7,718 nucleotides of DNA from Pseudomonadota bacterium (GTDB taxonomy: Bacteria > Myxococcota > UBA9042 > PHBI01), in assembly GCA_005788935.1 (NCBI GenBank), contig SYAK01000534.1, forward strand, positions 1 through 7,718. The letters run 5' to 3'. Every line of letters begins with the position of its first letter. The stretch's first letter is position 1. A program made the translations under genes and the position numbers. Positions 1 to 6,212 of this stretch are shown here, piece after piece. Below the pieces are notes generated by a model, which ran no database searches, was not told the DNA's origin, and saw only the letters and a list, made by a program, of their open reading frames with translations.

Positions 1-57
1 CGTGGCTGCGCGGTCTGGCAGTGACGCATCGCGCGTCGAGGCCCGCGCCGCCCACGT
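1..57 (-). other. Possible start of the next minus-strand gene, undecided
   Basis: These bases lie just downstream of the minus-strand glycosyltransferase stop. On the minus strand a GTG (55 down to 53) opens two bases after that stop and stays open to the window edge for 18 codons. Fifteen of those codons end in G or C, as real genes here do. An ATG in another frame (29 down to 27) is also open to the edge. Either could be the start of a following gene in the same operon. The fragment is too short to recognise, and it may be plain intergenic DNA. Confidence 0.18.
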
Positions 58-1257
58 TCAGGCGCCACCGCTCCCGGGCCGTGCGACCGCCCGGGCCGCC
101 GCGACGATCCCGGCCGCGGCCTCCGGCATGCCCCAGCGGGCAATCCGGGCGCGGGAGGCAGTGCGCATGCCAGCGAGCCGTGCGTCGACGTCGTCACCCC
201 GCAGCAAGTCGTTCAGGACCGCCGTGAGGGCGTCGGCGTCGCCAGCCCGGAACACGCGCCCGTTGTCGGGCCCGACGAGGTCTGGCGCGCAGCCGACCGC
301 GTCCGAGACGACGACGGGGCAGCCGAAGTTCATGGCCTCGTTGATGACGAGGCCCCACGGTTCGAAGACCGACGGCAGCACGAAGACGTCCGCCATCGCG
401 TAGGCGGCGGGCATCTCGCTCTGGTTGCGGAAGCCGACGAAGCGGACGCGCGTCTCCGGGAATCTGGCCGCGAGCGCCTCGAGCTCGGTGCGCAGCGCGC
501 CGTCGCCCACAATGACCAGCGCCGAGTCCGGGATCGTCGCCTGCCCGAACGCGCGGATGAGGGTCGCACAGTCCTTGACCGGTGAGAGCTTGGCCGCATA
601 GGCGACCACCCGAGTGGTCGGTCCGAGTCCGAGCTCCTGCCGCCAGGCGGCCGCCCGGCCCTGCGCGGCCTCGGCCTGCGTCTGGAACCAGGCGTTGTCG
701 ACGACATAGGGCGCGCGGAATACGCGTGCGTCCGCGAAGCCGTAATGGCGCCAGTAGGCGGCGTTCAACGTGCCGATCGCGACCGCCCCCGCGAGGGCTC
801 GGCGGCCGAATCCGAGGCCGAGCGCCTTCACGGCGCGCACGACCGGGGTGCGCGTCGGCAGCAGGTTCGATTCGCCGCGCAGCAGCGTCGGGATGCCGAG
901 GAGGCGGCAACCCGCGATCGCCATGATCGAGGTCAGGTGAGCGTAACCATGCACGATCGCGACGTCCGCGCCCCACTGCTTCAGCGCGAGGCTCATCGTC
1001 GGGTTGACGAGCGTCGTGAAGCCGTCGACGCCCGAGCGCCCCGACCAGTTGGGCACGAAGGTGTGCGCGTAGCCCTCGAGCAGCGGCACGTCCCACTTGA
1101 GTGCCTGCCCGAAGCCCGGGTCGAAATAGGCCTCGAGACCCATGCGCGACGCGAAGAATGCGCGGAAGTCGATCCCCGGGGTGGCTGCGAGCGTGCGGAA
1201 CAGGCCCGCCTGGTACTGGATCGGGTGCGAGGTCACGTAAGCGAGCCGGAGCGTCAT
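58..1257 (-). CDS. Glycosyltransferase family 4 (GT-B fold)
   Basis: Predicted to transfer a sugar from a nucleotide-sugar donor to a glycan or lipid-linked acceptor on the cytoplasmic side of the inner membrane. The protein has 399 residues, a normal length for the family. The N-terminal Rossmann-like half opens with VTSHPIQYQAGLF (residues 8-20), a typical beginning for this group, and has RGESNLLP at 127-134. The donor-binding half (about 215-390) has YAAKLSPVKD (220-229), VIVGDG (248-253) and the EX7E signature with E299 and E307 in FEPWGLVINEAMNFGCPVV. The ATG at 1257 is preferred over one 12 codons upstream because TAAGG lies eight bases before it and homology starts right there. There is no signal peptide. 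It is divergent from the amidotransferase and second glycosyltransferase, suggesting one polysaccharide locus. Family assignment is firm; donor and acceptor cannot be read from the sequence. Confidence 0.93.
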   Translation of the reverse strand: MTLRLAYVTSHPIQYQAGLFRTLAATPGIDFRAFFASRMGLEAYFDPGFGQALKWDVPLLEGYAHTFVPNWSGRSGVDGFTTLVNPTMSLALKQWGADVAIVHGYAHLTSIMAIAGCRLLGIPTLLRGESNLLPTRTPVVRAVKALGLGFGRRALAGAVAIGTLNAAYWRHYGFADARVFRAPYVVDNAWFQTQAEAAQGRAAAWRQELGLGPTTRVVAYAAKLSPVKDCATLIRAFGQATIPDSALVIVGDGALRTELEALAARFPETRVRFVGFRNQSEMPAAYAMADVFVLPSVFEPWGLVINEAMNFGCPVVVSDAVGCAPDLVGPDNGRVFRAGDADALTAVLNDLLRGDDVDARLAGMRTASRARIARWGMPEAAAGIVAAARAVARPGSGGA

Positions 1258-1265
1258 GGCGACAG

Positions 1266-1270
1266 CCTTA
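1266..1270 (-). promoter_or_regulatory. Ribosome binding site of the minus-strand glycosyltransferase
   Basis: TAAGG on the minus strand ends eight bases before the ATG at 1257. It decides this start over the in-frame ATG at 1293. Confidence 0.6.
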
Positions 1271-1315
1271 GGACGGGCCTTGTGTGGAGTCAACGCCGCG
1301 GAGCGGGGAGATCCC

Positions 1316-1325
1316 TCTGATCAGA
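1316..1325. promoter_or_regulatory. 10-base palindrome, possible operator
   Basis: TCTGATCAGA is a perfect palindrome inside the divergent control region, between the arms of the longer inverted repeat. A 10-base palindrome can arise by chance, but it sits in one of only three short gaps in the window and is less GC-rich than its surroundings. It could be a regulator half-site; no family can be named. Confidence 0.25.
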
Positions 1326-1340
1326 CGCATTCGGAAAGCG
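1326..1340. promoter_or_regulatory. Imperfect 15-base palindrome (CGC-TTCGGAA-GCG type), possible operator
   Basis: CGCATTCGGAAAGCG pairs about its central G1333 with a single mismatch (A1329 against A1337). It directly abuts the TCTGATCAGA palindrome. The symmetric TTC-G-GAA core within CGC/GCG ends looks like a dimer binding site lying 23 bases upstream of the -35 box of the plus-strand promoter. Function is inferred from position and symmetry only. Confidence 0.25.
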
Positions 1341-1362
1341 GTCGCCACCATGGTTCGCGGCG

Positions 1363-1392
1363 TTGACACGTCCTTGGATGGCACCACATAAG
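1363..1392 (+). promoter_or_regulatory. Sigma-70-like promoter for the amidotransferase-glycosyltransferase operon
   Basis: A perfect -35 box TTGACA (1363-1368) is followed after 18 bases by CATAAG (1387-1392), which matches four of six bases of TATAAT. Transcription would begin near 1399, leaving a leader of about 36 bases before the ATG at 1435. The -35 overlaps the right arm of the 12-base inverted repeat. Confidence 0.55.
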
Positions 1393-1434
1393 AACGCGGT
1401 CGGTGGGTGCTGAAGTGCCGACCCGGAGCGCTCG

Positions 1435-3093
1435 ATGTGCGGGATCCTCGGACATGCCGTGGTACGCGGGGATGACCCCGCCATCGCCGCGCTTGCGGTC
1501 CCGCCCGGCATTCGCCTCGACGCGCTGCTTGACCGCGGGCCAGACGCTGTTGGCGCGCTCGACGTCGACGGCGTGTCACTCCGCCACACCCGCCTCGCGG
1601 TCATCGACGCGGCCGAGACCTCGAACCAGCCGCTGCGCTCGGGGGCGCTGGCGCTCGTCTGCAACGGCGAGATCTGGAATCACCGCGCCCTGCGGGCCGC
1701 TGCACGGGACTACGTCCACACCACCACCTCGGATTGCGAGGCGGTCCTCCAGGTCTACGCCGAGGATGGCGTCGCGGGCTTTGCGCGCCTCGATGGCTTC
1801 TACAGCTTCATCCTGCATGACGCCCGCAATCGCCGCCTCATTGCGCATCGCGATCCGGTCGGGAAGAAGCCGCTCTTCCACGCCCGTGTCGGACAGGCGC
1901 ACTGGTTTGCGTCCAACGCCACCGCCATCCGTCAGAACGCCCGCAGTCCGGCCGCGCCCTTCGCGCCGCGGACCGAGCAGGTCGCGTTTTACCTCACCCA
2001 CGGCTTCACCCACCCCGCGACCGGCTTCTTTGACGGTATCGAGCCCGTCCTGCCCGGCGAGACCCTGGTCATCGACCTCGACACCGGACACGTCACGCGG
2101 ACCCGCACCGAGCTGCGCCCACCCGAAGCCCTCGCGTTTCCGCTGACCGCCGAGGGCGTCCTCGCCGAGTTCGAGCGCCGCCTGTCCGCTGCGGTCGAGA
2201 AGCGTCTCGCGGGGCTTCGGACCCCCGTCCTCATCTTCTCGGGTGGGCTCGACTCGACGCTGCTCGCGGTCGAGATGCTCAAGCGTGCCCCGCAGACCGA
2301 GCTGCTGACGATGCGGCAGCCGCTGCCCTTCCTGCACGACGAGCCCTTCGCGCGCTACGCCGCGCGCAAGCTCGGCGCCAGGCTCCATTTCACGACGCCG
2401 TGGCGCCAGCTCGGTCGCCGCGCTGACGAGGCGATCGCCCGCCTCGACCAGCCGCTCGCGCTCCCGTCCTACTTCCTGCTGAGCGCCCTCGCACAGGACG
2501 CGCAGGTCTTTGGCAACGTGCTCTTCACCGGCGACGGGGCGGACGAGGTCTGCTTCGGGTACCGTCCGCCGAGCGCCTGGTTCGCGCGCGCTCCGTCGGA
2601 GGCCGCGCCAACGTGGCTCAGTGGGCCGCAGCCATCCTCTCCGTTTTCCGACTGGGGCTACGTTCAGGGGCAGCTCGACCTCATCGGCCACGCCTTCGTC
2701 AAGGTCGACAAGGCCACCGCCGAGAACCGGATGGAGGCGCGCGTCCCGTTCCTCGATCACGACCTCATTCGGCTCTTCCGCGAGATCCCGGGCGACTTCT
2801 GGCGCGGCCCGCTCGACGTGTCGAAGCAGCCCATCCGGGCCGCCCTTCGGGCGCGCGGCTTCCCGGGTTGGTTCATCGAGCGCCCGCGGCGGGGATTCAC
2901 CTTCCCGTTCCGCTACCTGCTCGCCCCCGAGCTCGGCGCGCTGCGGGATCGCCTCGCCGCCTCGCGCGACGCCCTCGAGGCGGTCGGGGTGCGGCCAGTG
3001 CCACTGCCGACGCGGCTTGAGCTCTTCCGCGGGTTCGACCGGTACTGGCGTCTCATTGTCCTCGGGACCTTCCTCGGGCGCCTCGGTGGCTGA
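1435..3093 (+). CDS. Asparagine synthase (glutamine-hydrolysing) family amidotransferase
   Basis: Two-domain enzyme that hydrolyses glutamine and passes the ammonia to a carboxylate activated by ATP as an acyl-adenylate. It has 552 residues, close to E. coli AsnB. The class II glutaminase domain (1-190) has Cys2 as nucleophile after Met removal, then RGPD (34-37), RLAVID (53-58), NQPL (64-67), NGEIWN (77-82), SDCE (99-102) and RDPVGKKPLF (139-148). The synthetase domain has the PP-loop SGGLDS (269-274), GDGADE (366-371), a DKAT...EARVPFLDHDL stretch (425-444) and SKQPIRAALR (463-472). Start chosen because the Met-Cys must be N-terminal and GGAG lies six bases upstream. Departures: DRGPD where HRGPD is usual, and GDGADE where E. 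coli AsnB has GEGSDE. It is the first gene of a pair with a glycosyltransferase, so it may amidate a sugar acid in a glycan rather than make free asparagine. Family is firm, substrate open. Confidence 0.93.
   Translation: MCGILGHAVVRGDDPAIAALAVPPGIRLDALLDRGPDAVGALDVDGVSLRHTRLAVIDAAETSNQPLRSGALALVCNGEIWNHRALRAAARDYVHTTTSDCEAVLQVYAEDGVAGFARLDGFYSFILHDARNRRLIAHRDPVGKKPLFHARVGQAHWFASNATAIRQNARSPAAPFAPRTEQVAFYLTHGFTHPATGFFDGIEPVLPGETLVIDLDTGHVTRTRTELRPPEALAFPLTAEGVLAEFERRLSAAVEKRLAGLRTPVLIFSGGLDSTLLAVEMLKRAPQTELLTMRQPLPFLHDEPFARYAARKLGARLHFTTPWRQLGRRADEAIARLDQPLALPSYFLLSALAQDAQVFGNVLFTGDGADEVCFGYRPPSAWFARAPSEAAPTWLSGPQPSSPFSDWGYVQGQLDLIGHAFVKVDKATAENRMEARVPFLDHDLIRLFREIPGDFWRGPLDVSKQPIRAALRARGFPGWFIERPRRGFTFPFRYLLAPELGALRDRLAASRDALEAVGVRPVPLPTRLELFRGFDRYWRLIVLGTFLGRLGG
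3085..3089 (+). promoter_or_regulatory. Ribosome binding site inside the end of the amidotransferase gene
   Basis: GGTGG lies five bases before GTG 3095, inside the last codons of the preceding gene. It favours GTG 3095 over the in-frame GTG at 3086, which has no clear site upstream. Ribosomes ending at TGA 3091-3093 would be next to the new start, suggesting translational coupling. Confidence 0.4.
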
Positions 3094-3094
3094 C

Positions 3095-4288
3095 GTGACG
3101 TCGGACAGCCGCCCGTTCACGGTCGACGTCTCGGTCTGCGGGGCGTTCCACGCGTACTCCCTTGCCAATGAGCTCTACCGGAGGCGTCATCTCGGGACGC
3201 TCTTCACGTCCTACCCGGGTTGGTACCTCCCACGGCGTTTCCGCACCGAGTTCCCGCGCGCGCACGTCCGCTCGAACTGCCTTCAGTTCGCGGTTGAGGC
3301 CGCCCACCGCCTCGCACCACGCGACCCGGAGGCCGCGTGGTGGTTGCGCGAGGCCCACGATGTCTTCACGGCCCGAGGACTGCGCGAGGGGTCGGACATC
3401 TTCGTGGGCTGGAGCGGCTGTTCGCTGCGCGCCCTCCGGCGGGCCCGGGGCCTTGGCATGACGACCGTGCTCGTCCGCGGCAGCGCCCACATCGCCGAGC
3501 AGATGGCGCTCCTCGCGCGCGAGCACGACCGCCTCGGGTTGCCGTTCACGCAAGCGCAGCGGACCGTCGAGCGCGAGCTCGAGGAGTACGCAGAGGTCGA
3601 CCTCATCCAGACGAATTCGTCATTTGCGGCAGACAGTTTCGTGGCGCGTGGTGTGGACCCCGGTCGGATCGTGATGGTCAACACCGGCGTCGACCTCGAC
3701 CGCTTCCGGCCCGTCCCGCGCGACGACCGGGCCACGTTCCGCGTCATCACCTGCGGCAGTCTCGGCGTTCGCAAGGGCATCCACGTGTTGCTCGAGGCCT
3801 TCGCGCGCGCCGCCCTGCCGCACGCCGAGCTGTGGCTCATCGGACCGGTCCTGCCCGAGCTTGCCCCGCTCGCGGCGCGCCACGCCTCCCCCGCGGTCCG
3901 CTTCGTCGGCCCGATCGCCAACGCCGAGCTGCATCGGCACTTCTCGCAGGGCGACGTCTTCGTGATGCCGTCGATCGAGGAGGGGCTCGCGGCCGTCCAG
4001 GCGCAGGCCATGGCCTGCGGGTTGCCGCTCGTGTCGTCGCGTGCGTCGGGTGGCGCCGACCTTCTGTCCGCCGACGGCGTCGAGGGGTTCCTTGTCCCGC
4101 CAGGTGACGTGGAGGCGCTGACGGAGCGGCTGGTCTGGTGCCACGGCCACCGCGAGGCGCTCCGCGCGATGGGCGAGGCCGCGCTCGGACGCGCGCGCGG
4201 GGCGCTCACCTGGGATGCCTATGGCGCCCGCATCGCCGCCCGCTACCGGGACGTGGTCGCCGCCCGACGCGGGGTGCAGCGGGCCTGA
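3095..4288 (+). CDS. Glycosyltransferase family 4 (GT-B fold), EX7Q variant
   Basis: Predicted cytoplasmic or membrane-associated sugar transferase of 397 residues using a nucleotide-sugar donor. The N-terminal acceptor half begins VDVSVCGAFHAYSLANEL and has VRGSAHIAEQ (127-136). The link TNSSFAADSFVARGVDPGRI (173-192) and NTGVDLDRF (196-204) lead into the donor half, with CGSLGVRKGIHVLLEAF (220-236), LWLIGPV (246-252), FVGPI (270-274) and MPSIEEGLAAVQAQAMACGLP (291-311). In that last motif the second glutamate of EX7E is a glutamine (E296, Q304). The GTG start leaves one base between this gene and the amidotransferase stop; the in-frame GTG at 3086 would overlap by eight bases and add three residues. 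Tight spacing implies one operon and one pathway, probably glycan assembly. It is only distantly like the minus-strand glycosyltransferase, so not a recent duplicate. Sugar specificity unknown. Confidence 0.92.
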   Translation: MTSDSRPFTVDVSVCGAFHAYSLANELYRRRHLGTLFTSYPGWYLPRRFRTEFPRAHVRSNCLQFAVEAAHRLAPRDPEAAWWLREAHDVFTARGLREGSDIFVGWSGCSLRALRRARGLGMTTVLVRGSAHIAEQMALLAREHDRLGLPFTQAQRTVERELEEYAEVDLIQTNSSFAADSFVARGVDPGRIVMVNTGVDLDRFRPVPRDDRATFRVITCGSLGVRKGIHVLLEAFARAALPHAELWLIGPVLPELAPLAARHASPAVRFVGPIANAELHRHFSQGDVFVMPSIEEGLAAVQAQAMACGLPLVSSRASGGADLLSADGVEGFLVPPGDVEALTERLVWCHGHREALRAMGEAALGRARGALTWDAYGARIAARYRDVVAARRGVQRA

Positions 4289-4311
4289 AGCAGTGCGCCG
4301 CGGGGGAGCCG

Positions 4312-4341
4312 TTGACGGCCCCGCCATCCGGGCGCTATCGT
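4312..4341 (+). promoter_or_regulatory. Sigma-70-like promoter for the FHA-protein gene
   Basis: TTGACG (4312-4317) is followed after 18 bases by TATCGT (4336-4341), matching four of six bases of TATAAT. It sits in the 87-base gap after the glycosyltransferase stop. Transcription would begin near 4348, about 28 bases before ATG 4376. It has the same spacer length as the promoter at 1363-1392. No hairpin-plus-T-run terminator separates it from the preceding gene, so read-through is possible. Confidence 0.55.
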
Positions 4342-4367
4342 CTCCGGGTTCCCTCAACCGATGCATC

Positions 4368-4372
4368 GAGGA
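4368..4372 (+). promoter_or_regulatory. Ribosome binding site favouring ATG 4376
   Basis: GAGGA lies three bases before ATG 4376, a short spacing. The alternative in-frame ATG at 4361 has no purine-rich site before it and would leave a leader of only about 13 bases. Confidence 0.4.
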
Positions 4373-4375
4373 CCG

Positions 4376-6157
4376 ATGGAACTGGTTTGGGCAGAAGGCG
4401 AGCAGGAGTTCAACGTGGCGATCGGGGCGCAGGCGCCCGAGGTCCTCGTCGGGCGCAATCCGGAGTGCCAGATCCGCGTCTCGCGCGGCTCGGTAAGCCG
4501 GCGCCACGCCGTCTTCACCTGGACGCCGAGCGGAGTCGTCGTGACCGACCAGGAGAGCACGGCTGGCACCTACATCGACGGCAAGAAGATCACGCGGGCG
4601 CGCGTCGAGGTCGGGACGGTCGTCAACTGTGGCGGCGTCATGGTCCGGCTCGAGTCGGGGGACGTGGTCGAGGCGCCTGCCGCGCCGCCGCCCGGACGCG
4701 ACCGCGAGGTCCGCCGTGACGAGCCGACCTTCGCGGGGGCTGCGATGCCAGCTGCCGACGCGCCCAAGCGCGGCCGCGACGATCTCGACGCGCTCTTCGA
4801 CGGGCCGCTCCCGTCGCGTCGGCGCGGGGGGGGCGCAGAGGCGTCGCCGAAGGCCGCCGAGGCGCCCGTCGCTGCACGCCAGGAGACCGCCAGGCCGAAA
4901 GGCTTCGACGCGTCCGACTTCTTCTCGTCAAGCACGCCCGAGGTCCTCGAGGAGGAGGCGCCCGTGGCCGCACCTCAGGCCGTGGTCGCGGCACCTCCGC
5001 CCGAGGCTGCGCGCAAGGTCTCGGCGAAGGCGAACCTCGCCTGCTATCTGCTCTACATCGACGACGACGGGCAGCAGGCCGAGGTCCGGGTTGAGCGCGA
5101 CCGCGAGCCGATCCTCGTCGGGCGGCGCGAGGGGGCGACCATCAAGGTCCACAACCCGAGTGTTTCGGGCAAGCACTGCTCGATCGGCTGGGACAAGGAG
5201 ACCGACGAGGTCGTCGTTCGCGACGTCGGCAGCTCGAACGGCACCTTCATCAACGAGGAGCGCATCCGCCGCGGCGTCGTGCAGGACAACGACGTCGTCA
5301 AGTGCGGGCGCTTCGAGGTCCGCGTCTCGTTCGTCGAACACAAGGCCATCGCACAGGTCGAATACGAAGAATGGGGCGATGACTGGGACGACGACGAGCT
5401 CGACCCGGGGCTGCCGAACTTCCACATCATCTACCGCGACGGCCGCGGGCAGCTCGCGTGTGTGTCGATGGGCGAGAAGGAGCGCAAGATCGCCGTCGGT
5501 TCGAGCGGGTGCGAGATCAACATCGAGAACCGCGACGTCGAGGGCGAGCACTGTGAGCTCGAGTGGGATGACGGGGTCCTCATCGTCAAGGATCTCCGTT
5601 CCGATACCGGCACCTTCGTCAACGACGAGCAGATCGAGGACGAGACCCTGCGCAACGGTGACGTCGTCGTCGTCGGGCGTGTCACCCTGCGCGTCATCCG
5701 CGGGACTTCGGACGACATGACCCCGCCGACCCCCGAGCACCGCAGCGACAAGGGCAACCTGTGGGCGCGGAACCTCGAGGGGCGCGACGACGACCTCGAG
5801 CTGCTGTTCATCGACGGCGACATCGACGACGACGGGGGGCGCCACGAGCTCTCCATCTGGGGCAACGGCGAGCTGCGCATGGAGACGCAGACGGCGGCGG
5901 GGCGCAGCACGGTCGTCGGGCGCGTGGACCGCGAGCTGCGCCGCATCCTCTACGAGACCCTCCTGAAGGCGGGCTTTCCGGACGCCAAGACGAACGCGCA
6001 GCGACCCCACGAGCGGCCCGCCGAGCTGCACATGTTCCAGGGGCGCGACGAGGGGCGGGTCAAGCTGACGAAGAAGCTGACGCAGCGGACGATGGCTTAT
6101 CACGAGGTCCTCGAGATCATGCGGGCCTGCGCGTCCGAGCTGCTGTTGAAGCTGTGA
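4376..6157 (+). CDS. Triple FHA-domain protein with an unrecognised C-terminal domain
   Basis: Predicted cytoplasmic scaffold or adaptor of 593 residues with three forkhead-associated (FHA) domains, the modules that bind phosphothreonine peptides. FHA1 (about 1-95) has VGRN (25-28), SRRH (41-44) and STAGT (61-65). An Ala/Pro/Arg-rich linker (96-215) follows. FHA2 (about 217-320) is canonical: VGR (248-250), SGKH (264-267), SSNGTFIN (286-293). An acidic link (EEWGDDWDDDELD, 331-343) leads to FHA3 (about 347-443), which has GS for GR (375-376), EGEH for SxxH (389-392) and SDTGT for SSNGT (409-413), so phosphopeptide binding there is doubtful. Residues 460-593 form a further domain rich in predicted strands and two helices that I do not recognise. 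There are no signal peptide or membrane segments. ATG 4376 is preferred on RBS and promoter spacing; ATG 4361 would add five residues. FHA identity is firm; partners, presumably clients of Ser/Thr kinases, are unknown. Confidence 0.92.
   Translation: MELVWAEGEQEFNVAIGAQAPEVLVGRNPECQIRVSRGSVSRRHAVFTWTPSGVVVTDQESTAGTYIDGKKITRARVEVGTVVNCGGVMVRLESGDVVEAPAAPPPGRDREVRRDEPTFAGAAMPAADAPKRGRDDLDALFDGPLPSRRRGGGAEASPKAAEAPVAARQETARPKGFDASDFFSSSTPEVLEEEAPVAAPQAVVAAPPPEAARKVSAKANLACYLLYIDDDGQQAEVRVERDREPILVGRREGATIKVHNPSVSGKHCSIGWDKETDEVVVRDVGSSNGTFINEERIRRGVVQDNDVVKCGRFEVRVSFVEHKAIAQVEYEEWGDDWDDDELDPGLPNFHIIYRDGRGQLACVSMGEKERKIAVGSSGCEINIENRDVEGEHCELEWDDGVLIVKDLRSDTGTFVNDEQIEDETLRNGDVVVVGRVTLRVIRGTSDDMTPPTPEHRSDKGNLWARNLEGRDDDLELLFIDGDIDDDGGRHELSIWGNGELRMETQTAAGRSTVVGRVDRELRRILYETLLKAGFPDAKTNAQRPHERPAELHMFQGRDEGRVKLTKKLTQRTMAYHEVLEIMRACASELLLKL
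4826..4833 (+). repeat. Run of eight G inside the FHA1-FHA2 linker
   Basis: This is the longest homopolymer I noticed in the window. It encodes part of RRRGGGA (residues 148-154). A one-base slip would cut FHA1 off from FHA2, FHA3 and the C-terminal domain. As given, the frame is intact through the run. Confidence 0.5.
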
Positions 6158-6180
6158 ACGCGGCCCGTGAGGGCCAACGG

Positions 6181-6201
6181 GACGACAAGCCAGACGACAA
6201 G
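6181..6201 (+). repeat. Short tandem-like repeat GACGACAAG overlapping the ATPase ribosome binding site
   Basis: GACGACAAG occurs at 6181-6189 and again at 6193-6201, a 12-base pitch, in the 55-base gap between the FHA gene and the ATPase gene. The end of the second copy contributes to AAGGCGG (6199-6205), the likely ribosome binding site for ATG 6213. It is probably a chance duplication in a short leader. Confidence 0.35.
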
Positions 6202-6212
6202 GCGGCCACCCC

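Larger units (their letters stand above)
1289..1367. repeat. 12-base perfect inverted repeat spanning the divergent control region
   Basis: GTCAACGCCGCG at 1289-1300 is the exact reverse complement of CGCGGCGTTGAC at 1356-1367, with 55 bases between. Read outward, each arm ends in TTGAC: TTGACA toward the amidotransferase and TTGACT toward the minus-strand glycosyltransferase. The plus-strand copy is the -35 box of a good promoter. The minus-strand copy has only a poor -10 at 17-18 bases (TAAGGC or AAGGCT). The arms may be paired -35 boxes with a shared upstream extension, or a two-site operator controlling both directions. The repeat is seen directly; its role is inferred. Confidence 0.6.

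Noticed and set aside
1265..1293. Minus-strand promoter TTGACT with TAAGGC after 17 bases
   Set aside because: The -10 matches only two of six bases and overlaps the ribosome binding site, so it is not listed as a promoter. The TTGACT is kept as part of the inverted repeat.
58..1293. Longer minus-strand glycosyltransferase starting at 1293
   Set aside because: The 12 extra residues are not family-like, and the ribosome binding site and conserved N-terminus both fit the ATG at 1257.
2510..3094. In-frame upstream extension of the second glycosyltransferase
   Set aside because: The frame is open back to 2510 but overlaps the conserved C-terminal half of the amidotransferase and gives Ser/Arg-rich nonsense. 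Homology to glycosyltransferases starts only after 3095.
1576..3168. 530-codon open frame on the minus strand opposite the amidotransferase gene
   Set aside because: The plus strand encodes an unmistakable amidotransferase. The antisense frame is low-complexity Arg/Glu/Gly-rich sequence with no motifs, as expected opposite a gene with G/C-rich third positions.
6162..6175. GGCCC-GTGA-GGGCC hairpin just after the FHA gene stop
   Set aside because: The stem is five pairs with no following T run and lies within a short gap between probably co-transcribed genes. It is too weak to call a terminator.
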